NCBI RefSeq assembly: GCF_024713975.1
Contig: NC_091106.1
Coordinates: 14,348,501-14,412,500, forward strand
Source: Paralichthys olivaceus
Taxonomy: Eukaryota > Chordata > Actinopteri > Pleuronectiformes > Paralichthyidae
Length of the DNA: 64,000 nucleotides
Direction of reading: 5' to 3'
This document shows, one piece after another, positions 18,166 to 29,389 of this stretch (position 1 is the stretch's first letter; every line of letters begins with the position of its first letter). The position numbers and the translations under genes were made by a program. The notes under the pieces were generated by a model. That model made no database searches. It was not told the origin of the DNA and saw only the letters and a program-made list of their open reading frames with translations.

Positions 18166-19009
18166 GATTTTCTCCTTCTCTGGCTCAAGTCCTGTCTTTT
18201 AAAAGATTTAATCGTCTGGTTGTTTTGTCTATAAATTTACGCACGGTTGGCACATTGGTCCCGTCTTTATTTCCCTTCCTTTTCTTCTGCGGCACCGGGA
18301 GTCCGACTAATGAGCTAGATAACTTTCTTCTGCTTTACCTCTTCTCTGTCCCCTGCGCCGTCCGTCATCGCACGCGCATTTCGATTCTCGTGACTTGGAC
18401 ACGTTGTATCCCCAGTTGCTTCATTGTCTCATATTCCGTCATTCAGGCGAAGTGCCGGTCTCGAACAGCGCTCACAGATTTGAGGGAGTCACCTGCAGCT
18501 CTCTGTGCCAGCCCGCTCCTTGTTTTAGGTCCTTGTGCGCTGCGTCCCTCCGGTTCCCACACTCTCCCATGCAGCTGTCTCCAGTCACCCGTTACGCAGA
18601 GAGCTAAGTCATCATTTCACATCAACGGGACTGCTTTTTGACGGCATTACCAGGGATACACACTGCAGTTTGTTGGCTCCCATAGGTGCCCCCTCCCTCC
18701 TCCCTCCTATCCTCGCCGATGGCTGTGACGCACGGCCCTGCTGCTCTCCAGCAGATCTTTTATGCTAATTAAACACAAAATCCCGAGTGCACGCTGCTGC
18801 CCAGTCACTTGCTTCAGAGCAGAGACCATGGTGCCCGCTCCAGCTTCTGTTTTACCTGATCTTCTCAATTTCAAATGACAGTTATCAGCAGTTTTGATTT
18901 CCTAAAAGTAAAAGCATTTGCTAAAACACTCGCTTTAGACTTAGTGTGGACACATTGACATAATGAAACCTGCAGTTTTCAAACTGGAGCTCAGTGGAAA
19001 CACTGCTGC

Positions 19010-19097
19010 AAAGAAATACTCTAAAGAAATACTCCAAAGAAATACTCTAAAGAAATACTCTAAAGAAATACTCTAAAGAAATACTCTAAAGAAATAG
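19010..19097 (+). repeat. 13-bp tandem repeat (AAAGAAATACTCT), six full copies plus a partial
   Basis: Six near-perfect units (one T-to-C change in the second) run from 19010 to 19087, followed by a 10-base partial unit. The array ends 33 bp before the RE1-like element. Confidence 0.95.
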
Positions 19098-19129
19098 CAC
19101 ACATTTAATTGTGAAAAGAACTGTTTCGA

Positions 19130-19158
19130 TTCAGCACCACATTTCCGCGGACAGCTCC
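19130..19158 (+). promoter_or_regulatory. Wide-spaced RE1/NRSE-like element (candidate REST site)
   Basis: The left half-site TTCAGCACC (19130-19138) is perfect. The right half-site GGACAGCTCC (19149-19158) has one mismatch to GGACAGCGCC. They are 10 bases apart instead of the canonical 2, i.e. 8 bases wider; expanded spacings of this order are reported for REST. The element lies 965 bp upstream of the slc18a3 start. Mammalian cholinergic loci have an RE1 upstream of VAChT and CHAT. A CRE-like TACGTCA follows at 19164-19170. Confidence 0.55.
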
Positions 19159-19791
19159 ACGGAGTACGTCACTCAAAGCAGGATTTCTTCTCCTCTCCAA
19201 ATAAAACGTGTTTGTTCAGTCACCAACAGGAAAACGGTTTGTTGAGGTGAGTTTAGGTTCAATAATGTGTGAAGTGTAACAGAGAGAAAGGGGAAGAGAA
19301 ACTCAGAATGTCCGATCCAGGAAGTTCGACCCTGTTTCACTTCTCCATGTGTGACTGTGGCTGAAAGAGAAACATCTTACTGATTATACTGATGTCCGAG
19401 GCAGATCCTCAAAATCATTGGAACATGCGAGAAAAATGGGAAACAATTCATAAGAAATCACTCATATGCGAGACTCGTCCTAATCTACATTTCATTTCAT
19501 TATCTACCTTTACTTTGCTTTCAAATTGTGTTCTTTTGCACAAAATGAATTCCACTTAACCATTTTACCCACTTCCTCTCTTTCTTCACTAATCTAGAAA
19601 GAAAAGAAATTCAGAATTTTAAAATGAAATGTTGAAAAGAAGATCACATGTGTTTTGACATGTGATCTTATGGTTTTATCTGTAAAACTATTCCTCGTTC
19701 ATTTTAGGAAAACTTCAGGAGATCTTATTAGTTCCACTTCAAACCTGCATGAAACGAGAGGACTGGAGGTTCAAATAAATGTGGCTGGACA

Positions 19792-20422
19792 CTGCCATCT
19801 AGCGGCGTGGATCAGGTTCAGCAGTTGTCATTGTGATTGACTCTACAACATGTAACATCTACTGATGAGTTGTTTCTAGGTATTTACACCTGTTAGAATT
19901 ATATTTAAATCGGGGGAAATGAATTAGAAATAGTTTAAGTAATTTTACTTCATTAGGAGAGAGTCTGTTTTTGTGTTTTTATTCAAACCTGGTTTAGATT
20001 CGTCCTATGTGCTTTCAGAATAAATACATTTTGTATAGTGACACTTGGATCGTCAGCTTTTGCAGGAGGCCACAGATCTGCTACATGAGATAGAGCAGTA
20101 CTGACACCTAGTGGAGGAAATGTGAACTGGTCTAGGAACATTTGAAATAAGAGAAGTGGGCTCTGCCAAATTTCTTCCAAACAGTTAGTTGTACATCTGA
20201 CTATGAAACACCAGCTACTGGTTGTTGTAGATTAACATTAAATGTTATGATATTTGAAAAAAGTAACAGTGATCAAATTGAAGAGACTTTGTCTTTTTGT
20301 GAATGGAATCATGTTTTCAGTTATTCAGTAACCAATCATTTCACTTTAAAATTTCAGCCGAACAATCTTCCTCTGGTTTTCTCCTTTAGTGTCACATCTC
20401 CTCGTTCAGCCAGTAGATGTCC
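19792..20422. promoter_or_regulatory. Cluster of three CTCF-like motifs
   Basis: Compared by eye with the CTCF core CCASYAGRKGGCR: the reverse complement of CTGCCATCTAGCGGCG (19792-19807) has one mismatch. The reverse complement of 20101-20115 reads CCACTAGGTGTCA with one mismatch. CCAGTAGATGTCC on the + strand (20410-20422) has two. The cluster lies between the cholinergic and retinal modules. No score was computed. Confidence 0.3.
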
Positions 20423-21866
20423 TCATATCCTTAAACATGTGCAGTAAATACCAGCTGTAGGATTTCAAAATGTATAATTTGATACTGTAATGATGTACTC
20501 ACGGCCTCTACTCTGTATCTTAACTGTTAGATAAAGATACAAATATATTCAAAACAATTATTAAACTCAAACAAGAAGATTTAGGTTTTTATTTGACGAA
20601 AATACTATTCATCGAGTGTTTGACTAAAGTTCTTACTCAGAGAACGAAAGGTTTCTAATAGCAAGTCGCTTACACAAAACAAATTCATTAAAATACCTAA
20701 TTCAACACAAATGTGCAACAGACAACTCCAGACAAGAGGTGCAGGCTCTTAGATGACCACAAGGGGAAAGTAAAGGGACAGAAGAAAGAGAAACAGGTAT
20801 TATAACAAATAATGAACATCATAGTACAGACAATAAAAAGTGTATTCTTTCATTATACTTAAAATCATCAAAAAAGCACCATACTCATTATGTTGCTCAC
20901 TATGTTATTTGTTTGTTTGATTGTCTGGACTGATTTGAACCAAAGTTGGTTTAGGGGTTGGGCACTGGAAGAACCCAGACTACATCCTCTCTCCTTTTAT
21001 TTTTCTATTACAAGAATTAAACAAACATGTGCAGGATTGTTACGCCCGTCAGAGGAATGATCTCTACTAAGTTTCAATCAATTACACAATTCAAATTAAA
21101 TTGACAGTGCTTAATATGTGATTTACAAAACATTGGATGTTAAAAAAAGAATTCAAAATTAATTAAAAACATTCAGATTTAGAGACAAATACACACCAAA
21201 GCAATCAATAAGACAACAACAAAATAAAGTTAAGATGATGAGTTTATATATAATCTATACTAAAAATGATCTTAACTGTCCCACTGTGTTAAAATAAGAG
21301 TGTTTTAGGGTTCATGATACAAAATTAGTAAATTGGCTTCAATGTAATGCTGCCATTAATGCATATTGGGATGACAAGCAAAAGCAAACAATAGCCATGA
21401 AAAGCATGGGAACCGTGGAAAATATATTTCCCACAACTTGTTAATTAAGCTGTTCTGAGATTTCTGAAAAATGTTTGACACATGATTATATTTATCTTAC
21501 AACCCTGCTTATACATTTAGTCCTCAACTGAATATAATCAACTTCTTTAAACCACCAAACACGCTGTTCTTTCCCCCGACAGAGAAATCCAGCCTGTGGT
21601 CTCACCCCAGAGCTTTTGTTTGATGTAGACGAGTTGAGTCAAGGCAAGAAAAAAAATGTGAGGAATGAAAACAGAAACGGGGCTCCAATATTTTCAGTTT
21701 TATTTTTAGATGACATGTTGCATCATATGGTGAGAGAACAGCTTTGATAATCACATTTATTTCCCCCACTGAACACACTGTGCAGAGCTTATGCAGCGTC
21801 ATGGAGGCCGGAACTCTGCAACAGCTTCTGGTTCACCCAAGAGACTGCTGTGCTCAATCTCTCCCT

Positions 21867-21999
<133 letters not shown>

Positions 22000-23319
22000 G
22001 AAGACGAGATAAACGGACACAAACAGTCTGTGTAAACACATTTCAAATTTGGTCAACTTTGTCATTCTGTTTTTAGCTCGGTGTCCTCTTAAACGTTGTT
22101 GAAGGCGGGGTTGGCTCTACCCTCATAACTGGATTGGCTGTGTTAGGGGATCAACATTTTTGTGCTGTTCTCCCTCGGATTCTGCTCTGATCTGATTTGA
22201 AACTAACTCGGGAGATTCAAGATCACCACGTAATCTTGTGTGCTTGCCAAAGTATTAATTTGCAGCGGTCAAACAAATTCCCAAGCCGCTGCAGCCAAAG
22301 GCACTCGGCCTTAACATCAGAAACAACCCATGACGCACTTGAATGATTACAATGTTAAGTTATTTTTAAGAGATTTAAAATTATAGATAGACTTAACATC
22401 CATTAATCCAGTCGCCTGCTGCAGTAGAGAGACTGAAGTGTTTAGAAACTCAAACTCCTCCTATTATCACTCTATTAAAGTTCACATGCTTTGCATTCCA
22501 GCTGTTAATCTACAGTGGTTTGAGCTTCCTTCAATAAACGCAGTAATACCACCTCTTGATATAAACCTTGCATTTAAAACATCCATCAGAGGGAGGTTTT
22601 CTGAGGAGGTAAAGAAAGGAAAGTTGAAAGGAATGAAGGAGAAGAAGGAAGAGGAGAGGGGAAAAATACAAAGCAGTGTAACAGTACTCGTAGAGAAGAG
22701 TGGAATTTAGCATTTCTTTCATGCATCATCAGTGATATTTCACGCTTTAAAATAACTTGAAACGAGATGTGAAGAACAGCAGGAGACACTAAGAGGGGAA
22801 GAGGGTGGAAAGAGAGAAGGAAAGTCAGAAAAGAATGAAATGGAAATGGAGAAACTGAAAAGTTAACATTTTGGACATACAACAACACTACAACTATTTC
22901 AGGCATGTTAGGAAAGAAATAATCAGACAAACGTCTGCACTCTGCACTGATGACTCCCTGCAAATTGAATTTAACTGTGTCATGTTCTGATCTGATTTGT
23001 CTGACTTCACAAAGAAGAACAAACATTTTATTGATAAATTCATCACTTGGGGGTTTCTAAGATAAGGGAAAGACAGATGTCATCACCCTGAAGGAAATTT
23101 GGACACACACAGTATCTGCTGTTCTACACCAGCTATTGGTTATACACATGCGCACATTGTCAACCAACACATGGCACACTGCCCATTGTACCATTCAAAT
23201 AAATTATATTGCAGTTGGTATAGGCCTTATCATGTGAGTAGTCAAAATGAAATCTGCATTATTGACTCTTAAAGTGGACCAATCAGAACAGAGCTTGTTA
23301 ATTATATGCATGCACTGAA

Positions 23320-23495
23320 TGCAATTTAGCCATTATTAGCATGCTAACATGCCAAACTGATCCAGTGATTATGGTAAACATTGCACCCGCTAAAGCATGC
23401 AAGCTAAATTAGCATGCTAGCTTTGTCATTTGGATCATGCCACCACACTGACATTAACATTTTGATCAAAACACATAGTAGAGCTGCAGCATGAG
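23320..23495. repeat. Teleost TAGCATGCTAAC-type interspersed repeat
   Basis: The sequence repeats ATTAGCATGCTAACATG-like words and ATGGTAAACATTGCACC, followed by GCTAAATTAGCATGCTAGC. This matches a diverged family I recall as common in percomorph fish genomes. The borders are approximate. Confidence 0.55.
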
Positions 23496-23973
23496 CGATT
23501 CTCAGTGTTACTCAATAGCGATACAGCATTTCAAGTTTATCTGATGTTGATGAAAAAAACAGTAAAGTGTTTGTACAGTGCAACAGTCGTCAAATGTGGA
23601 CTCTATAGGCTATGCCAATCAAGGGCAGGGCATTTACATCTATTAATGAGTGGGAAAACTGCATTTAAATAAAATAAGACAGTTTGATTGAAAGCATAAT
23701 CCCTGAAGCTGAATGGATTAAAACACATTTTGTCCATGTGTGAAATCCGATTATTTAATCAAAGCGTAGTGTAGCTGACTGAGTATTCATAATTGACTTG
23801 CAGGATTGCATGTGCATGTACCGTCCCCGCACAAACCATGTGTCAAGATGTGTCACCTTTAGTTTCAGTGAATCAGCAACATAAAAATATCATGATCCAA
23901 GTTCTCTATGTAAACTGAAAGACAGTGATTTCCACATGTGTTTGTATGGACACCAACACCATGCCTTGATCTC

Positions 23974-23975
<2 letters not shown>

Positions 23976-24024
<49 letters not shown>

Positions 24025-24066
24025 GTGCGTGCGTGTGCGTGCGTGCGTGTAAGTAAGTAAGTAAGT
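23976..24066. repeat. Compound microsatellite (TG)n, TGCG variants, (AAGT)4
   Basis: A TG run grades into GTGC/GTGCGTGC variants and then four AAGT units. Confidence 0.95.
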
Positions 24067-25139
24067 CAGGGTGTGAGCAGTGTGAAGCGGTCATAATACT
24101 GTCCACCCTATACTGATAAAAATGAGCGGTTTAATCAATTACAACAGAGCAGTGACGCACAGCTCCACTTTAATCCAGATTACACAGAAACATTAATCGT
24201 GTAAAAATAAAGTTTCATTACAACAAATATGATTTTTTTTCCTCACATGCGGTGTGTTAGGTGTGCATTTGATTTTTGTCTTAAGATTGATTGTGAGTAC
24301 AATATTGTTACATGTCCATTACTAAATCCCACTGTGCAAAAAACAGTATGATCTCAGGGTCAATGAATTGATTGGAAAAGCAGCTGGGTGCAGCATGAAA
24401 GCTGATTGTCCTGTGGCTGCTCAACAAGAGCGTGTGCGTTGGTGTGTATGTGTTTGAGTCTGTGTCTGTGTGTGTGTGTGTAGTCTTATGGCGTTGGTGG
24501 GGTTATATAATCAGCTTCACATCTGACAGTCAAGATCACTGATGGAGAAAAGGAAAGTGTGATGGACCTGAGGCAGAAGACTGACATTTCACCTCGTTTT
24601 CAGTCTGAGGTCGATCACGAGGCGCTGAAATCACCATCTGATTCTGCCAGGGAGGGAAGCGTAGGAAGTGACACTAATTCGTCAAAGTTATGCGCCCCAG
24701 GTCGGGCAGACTGTTCACTACACCCTTCAGCAGAGGGGTTCTGTGAACAAGAAGGATTTTGACTTAGGCTGCTCAGGGGAAAAAGGGGACGGCTGCAACA
24801 TGTTTTTCATTATGTGGGACTTTGGGCCTTTGTGGTACATGTTTTAAAATGTACATTAAATGTTTTAGCTCCAAGTAACAGGGAGTTGTTACCTCATAAT
24901 AAAGACGGTTATCATTACAGAGAGAAACAAGAATTTATTTTAAGCCTTGAATAAAAAGATGCAAAAATAATGCATCAAATATTTTTTCATAAGCCTCAGC
25001 TGCAGTGCAGTCTCACAGATGGCTGCAGACTCTTAGTTTTGTATTATAGATGGACAAAATGAAGACTTTCCAGTTTCCAACAAATTTATTGGGAATTATG
25101 AGTTTAACAAGCAGAATTGCCCCAGTCTGCAGTGAGGCT

Positions 25140-25480
25140 ATGTTTTCTTCTGTGTTTGTTAGTTAGCAGGGTTACACATCATTTACTCAATGGATTTCCA
25201 GGAAATGTTGTGCCGGGGTGGGAAGAAGAACCAATTAAATGTTGGTGTGGTTTCAAATCAGGAGGCAGATCCAGGAAAATTGCAAGAATAGTTTTTTTTT
25301 GTTTTTTATTAACTTTGGAAAAAATCTGCTATTTTTAGAAACAGATAATTATGAGTGGTTGCAATTTGGTGCAGATCCTAATAAAAATCTGGATCTAGTG
25401 AAACTAAGAGTGGTTTCATAAGAGGACTGTTGGGCTTTGGCAGAGGTATAAACTCTACTGAGTACCATTTTAGTTTGTAG
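25140..25480 (+). repeat. Dispersed repeat family A, copy 2 (near full-length)
   Basis: Family words are visible: AGCAGGGTTACACA, CAATGGATTTCCAGGAAA, AGAAGAACCAATTAAAT, GGCAGATCCAGGAAAATTG, GCAATTTGGTGCAGATCC, ACTGTTGGGCTTTGGCAGAGG and CTACTGAGTACCATTTTAGTT. This is the best-preserved 3' end in the window. No coding capacity is seen, so it is probably a non-autonomous mobile element or its remnant. Confidence 0.7.
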
Positions 25481-26056
25481 ACTGTGTGTGTGTGTTGGAT
25501 GAGCTGGGTAAGAACACATCATTTGTGCCCATTTACACCTTTTCAAATCTCCAATCCTGCCTCTTTGTCAGAACAAAATAAACCCTGATGCATCATGCGA
25601 ACAACAAAAAAAAACACTTACTGCAGAGTTGATAGTGCAGGGAGCACACATGATCTGTTGCTTGTTGTTGATTGGGGATGACTGAGAGTTTTAACATTAT
25701 TATCATCCTGTGTTACAATCAGCCTCTATATAGTTGTACTGCTCAGAGAAATACTGATGCATATAACTTTCTTTCTCTCTGGAACAGTCCTGACTCTTTG
25801 ATTCTTTCCGTCTCCTGCACTCGTGCTCATGTTCCTGTGTAATCCTCTCAAAAAGCCCATATGAAAACTTGATTGGTTGACCAGACATAATCCTCTATGA
25901 ACTCTTAAGTACCTGAATATGTTTGATTGTAGGAGAGAGCGAAAGCTGATGAACAAAATGTATAATAAAAATAGCTAACATTAATCTTTGGCCAGTTTGG
26001 CTTAAGTAATTAATCTATGATGACATGTCATTACTAGATAATAATAAACATACATG

Positions 26057-26362
26057 TTCACAACATAAACCAACCCAACAACCAATCCACCCAACAAGAC
26101 ACAAACCCACCCGCCAACCAACACACCAATCCACCAATACACCCATCAACCTACCACAAACAAACCAACCCACCAATCCACCCAACAACACACAAACACA
26201 CCCACCAATCCACCAATACACCCATCAACCTAACCACCAACCGACACACCTCACACCAAACCAAAAACAACACAGCATCCCACCCACCCACCAACCGACC
26301 AACCAACCCGCCAAGACACAAACCAACCAACCAACCCACAAACTCACCAACACGCCAACCAT
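26057..26362 (+). repeat. G-poor CA-rich minisatellite (ACCAACCC-type)
   Basis: About 300 bp is built from CCAACCA, CCAATCCACC, CAATACACCCATCAACCTA and ACACAAAC words. A higher-order unit of roughly 70-85 bp is visible: CCAATACACCCATCAACCTA recurs near 26134 and 26212. The + strand has almost no G. Confidence 0.85.
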
Positions 26363-28950
26363 ATACTGTATATATATGTGACCAGATGTGTATTCGCTTA
26401 CTGTTATTTTACTTTTATTGTTATTGTTCATTTCTTCATTGGCCTGCAGTGGGTTAGGGAGTGAGGCCAGAGTATCTCCTCCCACCAGCTGACAGCTCCA
26501 CATGTCCAGTCGTCCATTTGTCTGGGGACCCTCTCACTCTTTCACTCACGTCATGAAGGTTCTTGTGGAAGTTTTATATTTATTATAGAAATGATAATCT
26601 CCTTAAGACTCATGCATGTAATCTAAATGAATCCATATTTCAGTACATGACATCTGAAAGTCTACTCCACCATGTTTTCCAGCAGATTATTGAATTAACT
26701 GGAATAAATAAGAACAATGCTGACGACACTGAGTCTGGGTTTGTCCTCTGCTCATGTGTCATTACCACATAATTATGCAACAAGCCGCTCCACTGACAGA
26801 CCGTCAACAGTTAATCTGCTTAAAACCCACAACTGGAGGCCTCTACTGTAAATACTGCGACCTCAGGGTGTTATCTTCATCTCACTCGTTGAACGTCTAC
26901 TTCTCTTTGATTGCACTGATACATACGTGGTGGAGGAAACAGTGAGATGCTTAAATAAATGCGCTTAATATAAAATAAAGCTCATTTTAGAATAACATAT
27001 ATGCATTTGAATCACTTAAACACAAATTTACACATCACAGCACAACTGGTTAACAAGGGTTAATTTTATAAAATGTTTTGAATCCTGCTAGGTAGCCTAA
27101 TATATAATAATAATGCATTTTAATTTATTTTTTGATTATATATCTTCAGCAAAGAAACTATCATAGAAAAAAATGTTAAATAAATCTTATGGAGTAAAAT
27201 TATATAGTAGGAAAAAAGACACATATACATATTATACAATACACACATAGCATAAAGGATTATAAAATTGAAATACTGTTAAATTACACTCACACTAGCA
27301 CTGTGTGAAACATTATTATGATAAACACATAAACTGAGTGACCCACTGTTTTCTCTACACAGAGTTAAACAGAAAAGACCAACACAAAGATTTTAGACAG
27401 AATTCATCTTTTATTGATTCTGATAATTATAGTAATATAATAACCCGACTGGATCTCTGCAAGTTAAATAATTTAGTTGAATCACTGTGGAGGATCACCT
27501 CCTGTAAATTATAAACAGCAAATGAACTGAACAAATACATATATGATCAATATTTTCCATCACAATTAAATGAAAATACAAGGTTTACAGGATTTCACTT
27601 AGGACCAATACGTATACAAAATCTATGTAGAACTACATGGTGATTGCACAGAATGGGATCATTGTCATCTGGGCTCTCAACATCTGGAGTCCAGATGTTC
27701 TCCACTAACTAATCTTTAAGATTTCAAAGAACTTCACACTTCAAACTATTTGGACGTGTACATGGGAGAGTTAGGTGTGAACAGGGCAGTTGTATGCTGT
27801 TGAGGATTTTACATTGTGATGTCATAAATCACATACATGCGGCATTTTGTAGATACCGAATGTTTGGAATTCTGTGTCCACTTTGGTTTTTTGGATCAAT
27901 GGCTCTTGTGATGATGTTATTGAATTTAGAAACACGCTGCACTTTGACCCAGAGTCTGATCATGTGTTGTATGTCGATAACATTATCTTGCGCTACACTC
28001 AATCAAATGTCACAGTAGAACGAACACCACAGTGGACTATTTTGGTTTTTGAAACCTACGGTAAGAATATTGATTATATGATAACCAGCATGTTACTGTG
28101 CAATGTTTAACGCTGTGGTTAGACAATACATCCCAAAGAAATGTCAAAGTAAAGCCTAGTTTCTTAAAGGTCATAAAATCACAGGTAGAGAAGTATAGTT
28201 GTTTTATTCAATGATAATTAAGAGTTAATAGGTGAATTTTTAATTTAATCTAAGGCTGAATTGTAAATCTTAATATTCATTTAAACAGGAAACTTTTCAA
28301 TGCAAATACCAAAAGTTAAATCTGACTTCTCTTAAACGTCACACACACTTCTGTCTATATTTCATATGTAAATCTGGAGGCGAGAAGCTCGTCCAGTTAA
28401 TCTATGGCCAGCGACTAATCTCTAACTTGTCGTGGGGGCTGTGTAGTGAAGAATGTTGCTCTTGTTTGGTGGATTAGTGCCGCTCTCCTCTGGATACAGC
28501 GAGCGCTCGCTGCTTCACAGTGCATTTGGGCACATCAGTGACATGCACAGTTTCACATTTCACTGACAGGCGTCATAAAACACAGACAACTGCTGTATTG
28601 AGGCATCAGGTCATTAATCTGTGATATGAGTCGTCTGTTGGGACATTTTTTTTTTTATTTAAATGATTTTTTTAGGGCCTTTCCTCCTCAACTAGAGGAT
28701 ACAAACAGGCAACGTTTTAGAAAAAGGTCTGAATTGCTATTTTGAATTATTTTATAGGATAAATGACAGAGCTCAGATGCCTCTTGGTAATATAAGTGTT
28801 GTCTAGTGGGCTAGATAATTATATCCTACTTCAGCTAAAAGAAAAGCTGGGCTGCATTCAGGTTCCTTAAAACTGTAAATAGCAATATTTGCTGTACTCT
28901 TCTCACTGGGCTCCATCCTGCCCTCTTCATAGGACTGTTTGTATTTTTAG

Positions 28951-28971
28951 TCAACCACCACGGACAGTGTC
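28951..28971 (+). promoter_or_regulatory. Canonical-spacing RE1-like sequence (weak candidate)
   Basis: Sixteen of 21 positions match the RE1 consensus by eye, including an uninterrupted ACCACGGACAG core. The left half-site is poor. It lies about 430 bp downstream of the rgr stop. Confidence 0.25.
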
Positions 28972-29383
28972 AGTTTACAATAAGCATTTTGTTAAGATGA
29001 ATTCAAAATGAAAGTCATCCCCTACTCAGCAAAGAAACTGTATTCAATTTGACACTGACTAGAAGGAAATCACGTGTTTGTTTACTGAATCGTGTATTTG
29101 ACTGTGTGGTACAGTCAGCCACTCACAGGAGGAATTTTTTGTCCATTTAAAGTAGTTTTATAAAATAATATGCTAATTAATTGTTGGTTCACAATGTCCT
29201 TCACAAAAAATCACAACGCAGGAACAGTAAACAATAAGAAAAATTGGGACAGACGTGTGCGGAGGGGTCAATGGCCACCATTGTTCAAGACACGACACGT
29301 TCACGTATACACTCACAGAGACATCGAGGTACCTGCGAGAAACCACCAGGACAGAAAGTGTGTGCTAATTATTGCATGCTCAG

Positions 29384-29389
29384 TTTATT
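29384..29389 (-). terminator. AATAAA hexamer overlapping the rgr stop codon
   Basis: The last sense codon and stop (AAA TAA) followed by A spell AATAAA. A TG-rich stretch (TGTCCTGGTGG) lies about 30 bases downstream on the transcript strand. If used, the 3' UTR would be only about 20 nt. Another AATAAA lies about 730 nt downstream near 28653, so use is uncertain. Confidence 0.35.

Noticed and set aside
19010-19097. CRISPR-like array
   Set aside because: The 13-bp units are contiguous without spacers, and the genome is eukaryotic; it is a minisatellite.
22586-23026. 146-codon reverse-strand ORF with hydrophobic segments
   Set aside because: It is low-complexity Phe/Ser/Pro-rich translation of GA-rich DNA, with no splice context or family match.
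24559-24762. 67-codon ORF starting MMDLRQKTDIS
   Set aside because: There is no signal of splicing, family similarity or repeat of the pattern nearby; it is consistent with chance.
26025-26381. 118-codon Thr/Pro/Asn/Gln-rich ORF
   Set aside because: It is a by-product of the G-poor minisatellite; stops are avoided only through base composition.
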